Source: Mycobacterium sp. OAS707 (GTDB taxonomy: Bacteria; Actinomycetota; Actinomycetes; Mycobacteriales; Mycobacteriaceae). Taken from it: DNA of 64,000 nucleotides. Location of the stretch: the NCBI RefSeq assembly GCF_014873705.1, contig NZ_JADBDS010000006.1:124001-188000 (forward strand), given 5' to 3'. Below the pieces are notes generated by a model. It saw nothing but the letters and a program-made list of their open reading frames with translations, was not told the origin of the DNA and did not search any database. Every line of letters starts with the position of its first letter. Within the stretch, counting starts at the first letter, position 1. Of the stretch, positions 33,301-43,100 are shown one piece after another. The translations under genes and the position numbers were made by a program.

Positions 33301-33820
33301 CGCCGCGCGCAGCCTCGACGGCGTCGCCCCCGGCGTCCGGGTGCTCACCGTGCAGCACAACGGCAACTCCACCGACAGCCCCGAAGAGGCCGACGCGATC
33401 GTCGCGGACATCTGCGACCTGCTCGGCAGGACGTGGACGGACGAAAACGGCGAAACGCCGTTGGCGCAGGAGCACGTCCTGGTGGTGACGCCGTACAACG
33501 CGCAGGTGGTCACGTTGCGGCGCAGGCTGGACGCCGCCGGACTCGACAAGGTCGAGGTCGGCACCGTCGACAAATTCCAGGGCAGGCAGGCTCCGGTGGT
33601 GTTCGTCTCCATGGCGGCGTCGTCTGCAGATGATGCACCGCGCGGAGTTTCGTTCCTGTTCAACAGGAATCGGCTCAACGTCGCCGTCAGCAGGGCGAAA
33701 TACACCGCGATCATCGTGCGGTCGGCGCTGCTGACCGACTACCTGCCTGCCACGCCGGACCGCTTGGTGGAGCTGGGGGCGTTCTTGTCGCTCGCGTCGT
33801 GTGATACACCGACGGAATGA
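30398..33820 (+). CDS. TM0106-family RecB-like nuclease fused to a superfamily-1 helicase (Rv1251c-type)
   Basis: A 1,140-residue two-part DNA enzyme, nearly the length of H37Rv Rv1251c. The N-terminal half is a RecB-like nuclease of the TM0106 family: a Cys-containing start (SDLAAAARCEYALLRSFDAQ), the KYTVDGLTAA and DFLVLSHSEAG region, CFRCPECEIQ, and an RNase H-like FFDFEGDPLW segment. The C-terminal half is an SF1 helicase with Walker A GPPGTGKT at 767-774, VVEEAGQYSLA as motif II, GDPQQLPQV as motif III and GTVDKFQGRQAPVVFVSMAA with NVAVSRAKY as motifs V-VI. A role in DNA processing or repair is inferred. It overlaps the next gene by four bases (ATGA). Confidence 0.92.
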   Translation: MFVSGDRVIYSASDLAAAARCEYALLRSFDAQLGWGPAVAKEDELLARTAKLGGEHEQRHLDELREDADETVAVIGRPKYTVDGLTAAAEQTMRAVERRAPVIYQAAMFDGRFVGFADFLVLSHSEAGARYRLRDTKLARSVKVEALLQLAAYADTLAAAGVPVADEVELVLGDGAVASYRVDELLPVYLPRRTELQRLLDDHMAGGKAVAWTDDDVRACFRCPECEIQVRATDDLLLVAGMRVTQRARLIDAGITTLHQLADHTGAVEELPARTVKTLAAQARLQVADRVDGKPPYEVVDAQPLMVLPDADKGDLFFDFEGDPLWTVDGREWGLEYLWGVLTVTDEFHPFWAHDRAGERQALQDFLAMVRKRLRRYPGMHIYHYAAYEKSTLLRLAGRYGVGENDVDDLLRNGVLVDLYPLVRKSIRVGTENYSIKSLEPLYMGNELRDGEVTTAADSITQYARYCALRDEGRPDEAASVLKEIEDYNVYDCRSTRRLRDWMMARAIESGVPPRGPQPVSDGGAIELADAIDRRLLKFAGDGVEERTAEQQAVAMVAAARGFHKREDKPYWWAHFDRVNNPVDEWADNSDVFIAERVEIVTDWHQPPKARKPQRHVRLVGGIANGELCKEMYALYDPPAPVGLTDDPDRRGFGSVTVVGCDNPEAPTEAVVVEKQPKDGDVFEQLPFALTPGPPINTKPLQDSIAETAALVAAGLPNLPVDAVTDVLLRRNPRTLSGAALPRTGVIADDITTALLDLDSSYLAVHGPPGTGKTFTSAQVIARLVNRHQWRIGVVAQSHAVVENLFCDVLKAGVDGERIGKKLNTVNAGWTDLTNPEFAGFIEGRDGCVVGGTAWDFANANKIPRQALDLLVVEEAGQYSLANTVAVAPSARNLMLLGDPQQLPQVSQGTHPEPVNESALGWLVDGHHTLPPERGYFLDYSYRMHPAVCEPVSRLSYDGRLRSHEHVSAARSLDGVAPGVRVLTVQHNGNSTDSPEEADAIVADICDLLGRTWTDENGETPLAQEHVLVVTPYNAQVVTLRRRLDAAGLDKVEVGTVDKFQGRQAPVVFVSMAASSADDAPRGVSFLFNRNRLNVAVSRAKYTAIIVRSALLTDYLPATPDRLVELGAFLSLASCDTPTE

Positions 33821-35166
33821 CGCTGACCGAAACGCTGGCCGGGATCGTGGGCGCCGCACACGTCATCACCGATCCCGATGTGCTGGACGGCCGCAGCGTC
33901 GACCACACCGGGCGCTATCGCGGGAAGGCAGGCGCTCTGGTGCGACCGGGTTCGGCCGACGAGGTGGCTGCGGTGCTGCGGGCCTGCCGCGACGCCGGCG
34001 CATATGTCACGGTGCAGGGCGGACGGACGTCGTTGGTTGCCGGCACGGTGCCCGAGCATGACGACGTGCTGCTGTCGACCGAACGGCTGCGCGAGGTCGG
34101 TGAGGTCGACGGCGTCGAGCGGCGCATTCGCGCGGGCGCGGGCGCGACGCTGGCCGAGGTGCAGCGCGCCGCGTCCGCCGCCGGTCTGGTGTTCGGGGTC
34201 GATCTGGCCGCGCGCGATTCCGCGACGGTCGGCGGAATGGCGTCGACGAATGCCGGCGGACTGCGCACGGTCCGCTACGGCAACATGGGCGAGCAGGTCA
34301 TCGGCCTGGACGTGGCGCTGCCCGATGGGTCGCTGGTGCACCGGCATTCTCAGGTGCGCAGCGACAACACCGGCTACGACTTGGCGTCGCTGTTCGTCGG
34401 CGCCGAGGGCACTCTCGGCGTCATCACCTCGCTCGACTTGCGGCTGCACCCGACTCCGAAGCAACGGGTCACCGCGATCTGTGGATTCGACGATCTCGAC
34501 GCGCTGGTCGAAACCGGGCGCGTGTTCCGCGACATGGACGGCATCGCGGCACTGGAGTTGATCGATGCCCGCGCCAGCGCATTGACCGCCGAGCATGTCG
34601 GGGTTGCCGCGCCCGTCGATGGGGCATGGCAGCTGCTCATCGAATTGGCAGGCGACACAGACCAAACCGAGCAACTGGCCGATGCGCTCGACGATGCGCG
34701 GATGTCCGACGAGCCCGCCGTCGGTGTCGACGTCGGCGCGCAGCAGAGGCTGTGGCAGATCCGCGAATCGGTGGCCGAGGTGCTCGGCGTGTACGGGCCG
34801 CCGCTGAAATTCGATGTGTCCCTTCCACTCTCGGCGATCGCGGATTTTGCCAAGGCATCCGCCGGCTTGGTCGCCAAACATGCGGCCGAGGCGATCCCCG
34901 TGCTCTTCGGTCACATCGGCGAGGGCAATCTGCACCTCAACGTGCTGCGGTTTCCGGCAGGCGAGGCGGAGCGGGCGATGTATTCCGAGATGATGGAGTT
35001 GATCGCCGGCAGCGGCGGCAACGTCAGCTCCGAACACGGCGTCGGCACCCGCAAGCGCGACTATGTGTCGATGTCACGCACGCAAGCCGATATCGCGGCG
35101 ATGCGCGCAGTCAAAGCCGCGTTCGATCCGACCGGATATCTCAACCCCGCAGTGCTTTTCGGCTAG
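33817..35166 (+). CDS. FAD-linked oxidase, GlcD-like (second copy)
   Basis: A 449-residue FAD-binding oxidase. The FAD domain has TVQGGRTSLVAGTVPEHDDV and TVGGMASTNAGGLRTVRYGN; the oxidase domain has FGHIGEGNLHLNV and GNVSSEHGVGTRKRDY. Conserved histidines of the 2-hydroxyacid/D-lactate dehydrogenase branch are present. It resembles the gene at 18177 only at family level, so this is not a recent duplication. It starts inside the last codon of the helicase gene (ATGA) and ends in a four-base overlap with the convergent MFS gene. It is not in the H37Rv order as I recall it. Confidence 0.88.
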   Translation: MTLTETLAGIVGAAHVITDPDVLDGRSVDHTGRYRGKAGALVRPGSADEVAAVLRACRDAGAYVTVQGGRTSLVAGTVPEHDDVLLSTERLREVGEVDGVERRIRAGAGATLAEVQRAASAAGLVFGVDLAARDSATVGGMASTNAGGLRTVRYGNMGEQVIGLDVALPDGSLVHRHSQVRSDNTGYDLASLFVGAEGTLGVITSLDLRLHPTPKQRVTAICGFDDLDALVETGRVFRDMDGIAALELIDARASALTAEHVGVAAPVDGAWQLLIELAGDTDQTEQLADALDDARMSDEPAVGVDVGAQQRLWQIRESVAEVLGVYGPPLKFDVSLPLSAIADFAKASAGLVAKHAAEAIPVLFGHIGEGNLHLNVLRFPAGEAERAMYSEMMELIAGSGGNVSSEHGVGTRKRDYVSMSRTQADIAAMRAVKAAFDPTGYLNPAVLFG

Positions 35167-37250
35167 TCGTGGCCAGGAGTCGAGTGCCTGCCGTAGCGCG
35201 GCGCGTCGTCGGGATCGTCGCGGGAGTGTCTGCCGTTGGACTCGAACCAGAACGGCCGCTTCTGCGGTTGGCTCTCGGGCAGGTAGTGGCGCGATGACCG
35301 CTCATGGCGTGACGGACGCGGCCGCGGAGCGGGCGGGGTCAGCGGCTGAAATCGCTCCTCGTCGACGTGAAAGCCGTTGTGCGCGAATCCGATCGGTTCG
35401 GATTGGGGCTTGGCGGGCGGAACGTCGTCAGCCAAGAGCTGGTCGAAGATGCCGCGCCACGATTCGGGTTCGGGGGGCTCGTCATCGGCCGGCAGATGCC
35501 GCCACGACTCGACCGGGGCGGAGTGCCAGGCCTCGGCGGGGGCCGGCAGTGGGTGGTCGACACGCGTCGGCATCGGCGCGGTGACGCTGTCGTCAGCGGG
35601 GACGACGGGCTCGGCTTGGATCACCGGTTCGGGATCGTCGTCCCAACGGATTTCGTACTCGAGGTACTCGTCGTCATCGACGAACGTCTCGTCGCCGCCG
35701 TAGTCGACCGCCAGGCCCGCGTGGTGGTCGTCGTCCAGATCGTCTTCGTCCTCATCGAGATCAGCGGTGCCGAACCCGAGCAGGAAAATCGCTGCGACGA
35801 CGCCGAACAACGCGAAGAACGCGGGCAGCAACATCGATTGCGACATCGCTGCCGCGAACGGATCGTGCAGCCAGGCGGGCAGCTGCGTCACCCCACCTTC
35901 GCCCTGCGTCGCCTGCGCAGGCATGGGCGGCATCTCGGCACTGATCCGCGACGTCATGAACGCGGCCATCCCCGCGCTGCCCAACACCGAGCCAACCTGC
36001 CGCGTGGTGTTGTAGACGCCGGAACCGGCTCCCGCCAGTTTCGGAGGCAGGTTGCGAGTTGCGGTGGCCGCCAGCGGAGCCCAGATGAATGCCGAACCGA
36101 CGCCCATCGCGGTGATCGGCAACACCAACCGCCAGATCGGCGTGCTCGGCGTCATCTCGACGGACAACCAGGTCATCGCGATCGCCAGCACCGAGAAGCC
36201 GAAGCCGATCACCGGCCGTGGGTGCGAGCGGTCGACGATCTTGCCGACGAACGGCGCAAGCACTCCGGTGGAGATCGCCATCGGCGCCGTCAGCAACGCT
36301 GAGCGCGTCGGCGAAAGTCCGCACACCGCTTGGGCATAGAACATCAGCGGCAAGAACGTCGCCGTGACGACGAAGCCGATGGTGGCGACCCCGACGTTGG
36401 ACAACGAGAAATCGCGGTCGCGGAAGATGCTCAGCGGGATCAGCGGTTCGCTGGTGTTGACGTACTGCCAGATCAAGAATGCGGCCATGAACCCGATGCC
36501 GCCCGCGATGGTGCCCCAGATCCACGGCGCCCAGTGATGCGACTGGCCTTCCTGCAGTGCGAACACGATCATGAACATGCCGATGCCGGACAGCAGCACA
36601 CCGAGCAGATCGAATTTGTGCGTCGACGTCGGCAGCACCGGGATCAGCCACACGGCCAGCGCCAGCCCGATGACGCCGATGGGCACGTTGACGAAGAAGA
36701 TCCACTGCCAGCCGAGCCGGTCGACCAGTACGCCGCCGGCCAGCGGGCCCACCAGCGTCGCTACCCCCGCCGTCGCGCCCCACACGCTCATCGCCACGCC
36801 GCGGCGCTCGGCCGGGAAGATCCGGGTGATGGTCGACAGCGTCTGCGGGGTGAGCAGCGCGGCGCCGATGCCCTGCACCACGCGGGCCGCGACCAGCATT
36901 TCGATGCTGCCTGCCAGCCCGCACCACAGCGACGCGGCGGTGAACACCGTCAGACCCAGCAGGTAGAGGTTCTTCGGCCCGAACCGGTCGCCGAGGCGGC
37001 CGGCCACCAGCAGCGGCACTGCGTAGGCCAGCAGGTAGGCGCTTGTCACCCAGATGACGGAGTCGTAGCTGGCGCCGAGCTTGTCCATGATCGACGGGTT
37101 GGCGACCGCGACGATGGTCGCGTCGACCAGGATCATGAAGAAGCCGACCAGCATGGCCCACAGGGCGTTCCAGGGATTTCCGGCGTCGACTCGTAGCCGC
37201 ACTCCCCCTCGAGCGCGGCGATCCTGCCGGTTACTTAACGTTTGGAACAT
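35163..37250 (-). CDS. EmrB/QacA-type MFS drug exporter with long acidic tail (Rv1250-type)
   Basis: A 695-residue, 14-helix DHA2-type exporter. The N-terminal NPWNALWAMLVGFFMILVDA and ATIVAVANPSIMD, motif A RLGDRFGPKNLYLLG and motif C GPLAGGVLVDRLGWQW are typical. The membrane part ends near residue 490 and a roughly 200-residue hydrophilic, acidic tail follows (DLDEDEDDLDDD onward), ending in a basic RPRPSRHERSSRHY stretch. H37Rv Rv1250 is shorter (579 residues as recalled), so most of the extra length is this tail, presumably cytoplasmic and disordered. ATG 37250 is chosen as the first Met before the conserved segment; its Shine-Dalgarno sequence is weak. Confidence 0.88.
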   Translation of the reverse strand: MFQTLSNRQDRRARGGVRLRVDAGNPWNALWAMLVGFFMILVDATIVAVANPSIMDKLGASYDSVIWVTSAYLLAYAVPLLVAGRLGDRFGPKNLYLLGLTVFTAASLWCGLAGSIEMLVAARVVQGIGAALLTPQTLSTITRIFPAERRGVAMSVWGATAGVATLVGPLAGGVLVDRLGWQWIFFVNVPIGVIGLALAVWLIPVLPTSTHKFDLLGVLLSGIGMFMIVFALQEGQSHHWAPWIWGTIAGGIGFMAAFLIWQYVNTSEPLIPLSIFRDRDFSLSNVGVATIGFVVTATFLPLMFYAQAVCGLSPTRSALLTAPMAISTGVLAPFVGKIVDRSHPRPVIGFGFSVLAIAMTWLSVEMTPSTPIWRLVLPITAMGVGSAFIWAPLAATATRNLPPKLAGAGSGVYNTTRQVGSVLGSAGMAAFMTSRISAEMPPMPAQATQGEGGVTQLPAWLHDPFAAAMSQSMLLPAFFALFGVVAAIFLLGFGTADLDEDEDDLDDDHHAGLAVDYGGDETFVDDDEYLEYEIRWDDDPEPVIQAEPVVPADDSVTAPMPTRVDHPLPAPAEAWHSAPVESWRHLPADDEPPEPESWRGIFDQLLADDVPPAKPQSEPIGFAHNGFHVDEERFQPLTPPAPRPRPSRHERSSRHYLPESQPQKRPFWFESNGRHSRDDPDDAPRYGRHSTPGHD

Positions 37251-37338
37251 CTCGGGTCGACCACAAAAGCAACGATTCAGCCGACGGTACGGACCTGGAT
37301 ATCCCCCGGACAAGTCCGGGGTCGGCCAGCGACGAACG

Positions 37339-38601
37339 TCAGGCTGGTTCGGCGACGGCGTCGCCGGTGACGTCGTCCTTGGTTTCGGTGGCCGGCACGC
37401 CGACCGCCAAGAGGGCCAGCAATGCGATCACCATGCCGGCCGTCATCACCAAGGCTAACGCGATCTCGTTGTTGCCAAGCACGCCGACCAGCGGTGCCAC
37501 CGCGGCACCGAGCCCGAACTGCGCGGCACCGAGCAATGCCGCCGCCGTGCCTGCCGCGTCGGGATGCCGGGACAACGCGACGGCCGGCGCGTTCGGAATG
37601 ACCAGACCCATCGCGGCGAGGATGAACCAGACCGGCACCACGAAGCCCGGCAGACCGCCGATGTGCGCGGAGGACACGCCGACGAAGACAACCCCGGCCG
37701 TGACGGCCGCCGACAACGCCCACAGCACGATCGTCTGCGGGGCGAACCGCCGCAGCAGCACCACGTTGAACTGCGTGGCGCCGATCAGCGCGACCGCTCC
37801 GGCGCCGAACACCAGCGCGAAGGCCTGCTGGCCGAGGCCGTAGTGGCCCTGCAGCACGAACGACGCGCCCGCGATGTACGCGAACAGCCCCGACATGGCA
37901 AGCGCGGCCACGAGCACGAGGATGACGAAACGGGCGTCGCGCAGCAGTTCGACGTAGGTGGCGCCGATGCTGCGCACCTTCAGAGGCCGACGATGTGAGG
38001 CGGGCAGAGTTTCCGGCAGTGCGAGCGCCGCGAGCAGCAGCAGACCACCCGCCAACACGACCAGCGCGGCGAACACCCAGTGCCATGAGGCCGTCAACAG
38101 CACCGCCGCGCCCAGGGAGGGGGCGATCACCGGCGCGACGCCCAGCACGAGCATCAGCCGCGACATCACAGTGGCGGCGACGGATTCCGCGTACAGGTCA
38201 CCGACCACGGCGATCGCGACGACCATCGCGGCCGCGGCACCCATGCCCTGCAGCCCGCGTGCCAGCCCGAGCACGGCGATGTTGGGCGCGAACAGGCACA
38301 CCACCGACGCCAGCATGTGCAGCACGATGCCGGCCATCATCGGCCTGCGGCGGCCCAGCGAGTCGGACAGCGGGCCGACGATCAGCTGGCCCAGCGCCAG
38401 TCCGGCGAGCGTGCCGGTGAGCGTGAGTTGGGCGACCGATGAAGACACCGAAAGGTCGTCAGCGATCTTGGGCAGCGCAGGCAGGTACATGTCGATGGTC
38501 AGCGGACCCAGCGCGACGAGGGCGCCAAGGACTGTGATCATCTTGGCGCGGCTTGGCGTCGTTTCGACCGGGGCCACGTCCATGTCGATTGATGCTGCCA
38601 T
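37339..38601 (-). CDS. Bcr/CflA-family multidrug MFS transporter
   Basis: A 420-residue, 12-helix exporter of the Bcr/CflA group. The family opening ALGPLTIDMYLPALPKIADD is at about 30-49, motif A is GPLSDSLGRRRPMMAG, and ARGLQGMGAAAAMVVAIAVV follows. E. coli relatives export bicyclomycin, chloramphenicol or sulfonamides; the substrate here is unknown. It is followed on the same strand after 88 bases by the EmrB-type exporter, giving two drug-pump genes side by side. It is not part of the recalled H37Rv block. Confidence 0.9.
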   Translation of the reverse strand: MAASIDMDVAPVETTPSRAKMITVLGALVALGPLTIDMYLPALPKIADDLSVSSSVAQLTLTGTLAGLALGQLIVGPLSDSLGRRRPMMAGIVLHMLASVVCLFAPNIAVLGLARGLQGMGAAAAMVVAIAVVGDLYAESVAATVMSRLMLVLGVAPVIAPSLGAAVLLTASWHWVFAALVVLAGGLLLLAALALPETLPASHRRPLKVRSIGATYVELLRDARFVILVLVAALAMSGLFAYIAGASFVLQGHYGLGQQAFALVFGAGAVALIGATQFNVVLLRRFAPQTIVLWALSAAVTAGVVFVGVSSAHIGGLPGFVVPVWFILAAMGLVIPNAPAVALSRHPDAAGTAAALLGAAQFGLGAAVAPLVGVLGNNEIALALVMTAGMVIALLALLAVGVPATETKDDVTGDAVAEPA

Positions 38602-38814
38602 GGGAATGGTTAGCGCCGCTTCTCAGTAAATTGTTCCCAGGGGCCCCCGGGGAGCGGTTTCGAAGCGCGAGCAAAGCAATGTGGTTTGGCTGAATCCCGC
38701 CGGGGTATCTGTGCTCGCGGCAGGGGGGACCCTCTCATTGCCGCCGTTGTGCGAGCTACAGCACCTGGCTCGCGTCTCTGGAGCATTCGCTCCCAATCAT
38801 CAAGGAGTTCAACC

Positions 38815-39102
38815 ATGCGAAATCTTCTTGCTGCGCTCATCGCTGCCGGTGCGGTGTCCGTCGCCGGCGCAGGAGTGGCGAACGCCACACCGGCGCCTGC
38901 GCTGCCGACCGCGCCCGCCGTCACTGTGACGACGCTTGCGGCCGACGACATGAACAGCGACGACAGCGACAACACCGGGCTGTGGGGTCTTGCAGGGCTG
39001 TTGGGCCTCCTCGGCCTGCTTGGGCTGAAGCGCCGCAACGACGTCGACCGTCGCGTCGGCACCGGCACGACACCTGGCGGCACCGCGGGCCCGCGCGTGT
39101 AA
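38815..39102 (+). CDS. Small secreted WGxxGxxG-type protein
   Basis: A 95-residue exported protein. It has a signal peptide (MRNLLAALIAAGAVSVAGAG, cleavage near ANA-TP at 24), a short acidic linker (DDMNSDDSDN) and a C-terminal hydrophobic WGLAGLLGLLGLLGLKRR, the WGxxGxxG anchor-like tag, then a hydrophilic tail. Proteins with this tag are small and membrane-tethered; their role is unknown. AAGGAG stands seven bases before the ATG. The 213 bases upstream (38602-38814), between this gene and the divergent Bcr/CflA gene, hold no other recognisable feature. A hairpin follows the stop. Confidence 0.85.
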   Translation: MRNLLAALIAAGAVSVAGAGVANATPAPALPTAPAVTVTTLAADDMNSDDSDNTGLWGLAGLLGLLGLLGLKRRNDVDRRVGTGTTPGGTAGPRV

Positions 39103-39110
39103 ATACCCGA

Positions 39111-39151
39111 AGAGCCCCCGCCCCGCGCACGTCGCGGCGGCGGGGGTTCTC
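39111..39151 (+). terminator. Hairpin terminator after the WGxxGxxG gene
   Basis: CCCCCGCC (39115-39122) pairs with GGCGGGGG (39139-39146), and outer GAG pairs with CTC; an inner CGCG/CGCG extends it. The T-run is short, as is usual in mycobacteria. Confidence 0.6.
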
Positions 39152-39272
39152 CGCTTCCTGGCGTCTGACAATGCCTGGCCGCCTTGCGGCACTCGGCGCC
39201 GTTACCGTTCGTTGAGCAAGCGTTAGCCTGAAGGTTCGGACAGGTCGAACCGGGTCGACAAAGGGGAGCCAC

Positions 39273-40019
39273 ATGAGTGCTCGGTCGAACGCGAAGAGTC
39301 AGCTGCCGGCTACAACGGATGAGAATCCCGGCGCCGCCGCCAAGGTGTTGTCGCAGATCATCGAGCGCGGGAGCCGCGTTCAGGGCCCTGCGATCAAGGC
39401 CTATGTGGACCGGATGCGCCAGGGCAGTCCGGATGCGCTGCCCGCCGACATCGTCAAGAAGCTGGAGAAGCACTACCTCGCGGCCGTGATGGCCAGCGGG
39501 GCGGCGGTGGGCTCCGCGGCGGCATTTCCCGGCATCGGCACGCTGGCCGCGCTGTCGGCCGTGGCCGGTGAGACCGTGGTGTTCTTGGAGGCCACCGCGG
39601 TCTACGCGCTGGCGCTGGCCGAGGTGTATGGCATCCCCGCCGACCACCGCGAACGCAGGCGTGCACTGGTGCTGGCGGTGCTAGTCGGCGAAGAGAGCAA
39701 GCATGCGGTCGCCGAGCTACTCGGTCCCGGCCGCACGAGCGGCGCCTGGGTGGCCGACGGCGCGGCGACATTGCCACTGCCGGCGGTGTCCCAACTGAAT
39801 TCGCGGCTACTGCGCTATTTCGTGAAGCGCTACACACTCAAGCGCGGCGCGATCGCATTCGGCAAGTTGCTGCCGGTAGGCATTGGCGCGGTCGTCGGCG
39901 GCGTCGGAAACCGACTGATGGGCAAGAAGATCGTCGCCAACGCACGCAGGGCGTTCGGCAACCCGCCGGCGCGGTGGCCCTCATCGCTGCACGTGCTGCC
40001 CGGCCCAAGCGAGCGATGA
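39273..40019 (+). CDS. Rv1249c-type membrane-associated protein
   Basis: A 248-residue protein of unknown function at the place of H37Rv Rv1249c, directly before kgd. After a hydrophilic N-terminus (about 1-65) it has a glycine/alanine-rich hydrophobic stretch (AVMASGAAVGSAAAFPGIGT, about 70-115) and a second one near the C-terminus (LLPVGIGAVVGGVGNRLMGK), suggesting membrane contact. AGGGGAG four bases before the ATG fixes the start. The 150-base gap to the kgd start contains no other gene. Confidence 0.75.
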   Translation: MSARSNAKSQLPATTDENPGAAAKVLSQIIERGSRVQGPAIKAYVDRMRQGSPDALPADIVKKLEKHYLAAVMASGAAVGSAAAFPGIGTLAALSAVAGETVVFLEATAVYALALAEVYGIPADHRERRRALVLAVLVGEESKHAVAELLGPGRTSGAWVADGAATLPLPAVSQLNSRLLRYFVKRYTLKRGAIAFGKLLPVGIGAVVGGVGNRLMGKKIVANARRAFGNPPARWPSSLHVLPGPSER

Positions 40020-40169
40020 CGATAACTGCCGTTCGCGTGGTTTGGCCGACGGCACAAGCGTTAGCCTTTAGGCGGTGGAATCACGGGTAACCCTCGTGGT
40101 CCGCAGGAATATGGGTGGCGAGCGTTGAACCGCTTGCCTGAGGCGAAGGAATCGAGGCGAGTAGCTGCC

Positions 40170-43100
40170 GTGAACTCACCATCACCATTCGGACAGAACG
40201 AGTGGTTGGTCGAGGAGATGTATCGCAAATTTCGCGAGGATCCCTCGTCGGTAGACCCGAGTTGGCATGAATTCCTAGTCGACTACTCGCCAGAACCAAC
40301 CACGGAGACGCATCCCACCATCGGCAACGGGCAACCCGCGCAAGCGCCCGTCGCACCGCCGGAACCGGCGCCCGCCCCCGCGCCTGCCCCGAAGGCCGAC
40401 GCGGGCAACGGCGTCGCCGCTGCGCCCCCGAAGGCGCCGGAACCGCCGAAGCCTGCGGCCAAACCGGCAGCCCCGCCCATCACGCCTGCCGAGGGCTCCG
40501 AATCGCAGGTGCTGCGCGGTGCCGCGGCCGCGGTCGTGAAGAACATGTCCGCATCGCTCGAGGTGCCGACCGCGACGAGCGTGCGGGCCATCCCGGCCAA
40601 GCTGCTGATCGACAACCGGATCGTCATCAACAACCACCTCAAGCGAACCCGCGGCGGCAAGATCTCGTTCACGCACCTGATCGGCTATGCCTTGGTGCAG
40701 GCGGTCAAGAAGTTCCCGAACATGAACCGCCACTTCGCCGAGGTGGACGGCAAGCCGAATTCAGTCACCCCCGAACACGTCAACCTCGGCCTCGCGATCG
40801 ACCTGCAGGGCAAAGACGGTGCTCGGCAACTCGTCGTCGCGGCCATAAAGGGTTGCGAGACAATGCAATTCGGCCAGTTCATCGCAGGCTATGAGGACAT
40901 CGTCCGGCGTGCCCGCGACGGCAAGCTGACCGCCGAGGACTTTTCCGGCGTCACGATCTCGCTGACCAACCCGGGCACCATCGGCACCGTGCACTCGGTG
41001 CCGCGGCTGATGCGCGGCCAGGGCGCGATCATCGGCGTCGGCGCGATGGAGTACCCGGCGGAGTTCCAGGGCGCCAGCGAGGAACGCATCGCCGAACTCG
41101 GCGTCGGCAAGCTGGTCACGTTCACGTCGACCTACGACCACCGGATCATTCAGGGCGCGGAGTCGGGCGACTTCCTGCGGACCATTCACGAATTACTGCT
41201 GTCCGACGACTTTTTCGACGATATCTTCCGTGAGCTCGGCATCCCGTATGAGCCGGTGCGCTGGCGCACGGACAACCCGGACTCGATCGTCGACAAGAAC
41301 GCCCGTGTCATCGAGTTGATCGCGGCCTACCGCAACCGCGGCCACCTGATGGCCGACATCGACCCGCTGCGCCTGGACAAGAGCCGGTTCCGCAGCCACC
41401 CGGATCTCGACGTGGCCACGCACGGCCTGACGCTGTGGGATCTGGACCGCGAGTTCAAGGTCGACGGATTCGCAGGCAAGGAATACAAGAAGCTGCGTGA
41501 CGTGCTCGGGCTGTTGCGCGACGCGTACTGCCGGCACGTCGGCGTCGAGTACACCCACATTCTCGAGCCCGAGCAGCAGAAGTGGCTGCAGGAGCGGATC
41601 GAGGTCAAGCACGACAAGCCGACCGTCGCGCAGCAGAAGTACATACTGTCGAAGCTGAACGCAGCAGAGGCGTTCGAGACGTTCCTGCAGACCAAATACG
41701 TTGGGCAGAAACGATTCTCGCTCGAAGGTGCGGAGACCGTCATCCCGATGATGGATGCGGCCATCGACCAGGCGGCCGAGCATGCGCTCGACGAGGTCGT
41801 CATCGGTATGCCACACCGCGGCAGGCTCAATGTGCTGGCCAACATCGTCGGCAAGCCCTACTCGCAGATCTTCTCCGAGTTCGAGGGCAACCTCAACCCG
41901 TCGCAGGCGCACGGTTCCGGCGACGTGAAGTACCACCTTGGCGCGACCGGCAATTACATTCAGATGTTCGGCGACAACGACATTCAGGTGTCGCTGGTCG
42001 CCAACCCGTCGCATCTGGAGGCCGTCGACCCTGTGCTGGAGGGCCTGGTTCGCGCGAAGCAGGACCTGCTGGACAAGGGCGACGCGCCGGACGGCTTCTC
42101 CGTCGTGCCGATGATGCTGCACGGCGACGCTGCATTCGCGGGCCAGGGCGTGGTGGCCGAGACGCTGAACCTGGCGCTGCTGCGCGGTTACCGCACCGGC
42201 GGCACGATCCACATCATCGTCAACAACCAGATCGGCTTCACCACATCGCCGAACGACTCGCGGTCCTCGGAGTACTGCACCGACGTCGCGAAGATGATCG
42301 GCGCGCCGATCTTCCACGTCAACGGCGACGACCCCGAGGCGTGTGTGTGGGTGGCGCGGCTTGCCGTGGACTTCCGCCAGAAGTTCAAGAAGGACGTCGT
42401 CATCGACATGCTGTGCTACCGCCGCCGCGGGCACAACGAGGGCGACGACCCGTCGATGACACAGCCGTACATGTACGACGTCATCGACACCAAGCGTGGC
42501 TCGCGCAAGACCTACACCGAAGCGCTGATCGGCCGTGGCGACATCTCGATGAAAGAGGCCGAGGACGCCCTGCGCGACTACCAGGGCCAGCTTGAGCGGG
42601 TGTTCAACGAGGTGCGCGACCTCGAGAAGCATCCGATCGCGCCGAGTTCGTCGGTGGAGTCCGATCAGATGGTGCCCGCAGGCATGACCACCGCGGTGGA
42701 CAAGTCTCTGCTCGCCCGCATCGGTGACGCGCACTTGGCGTTCCCCGACGATTTCAACGTCCACCCCCGCGTCATGCCCGTGCTGGAGAAGCGCAGAGAG
42801 ATGGCGTACGAGGGCAAGGTCGACTGGGCGTTCGCCGAACTTCTTGCGCTCGGCTCATTCCTGGCCGAGGGCAAGACGATTCGGCTGTCCGGCCAGGACA
42901 CCCGTCGTGGCACGTTCACGCAACGGCATTCGGTGATCATCGACCGCAAAACCGGTCGGGAGTTCACCCCGCTGCAGTTGCTGACGACCAACACCGACGG
43001 CACGCCGACCGGCGGCAAGTTCATGGTCTACGACTCGGCGCTGTCGGAGTTCGCAGCGGTCGGCTTCGAGTACGGCTACTCGGTCGGCAATCCCGACGCA

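Noticed and set aside
18177..35166. Recent duplication of the two FAD-linked oxidase genes
   Set aside because: The proteins at 18177 and 33817 share only family motifs and differ throughout, so they are distant paralogues.
41193..42764. A 523-codon frame antisense to kgd
   Set aside because: It mirrors a highly conserved enzyme and shows no independent features; GC-rich codons keep the opposite frame open.
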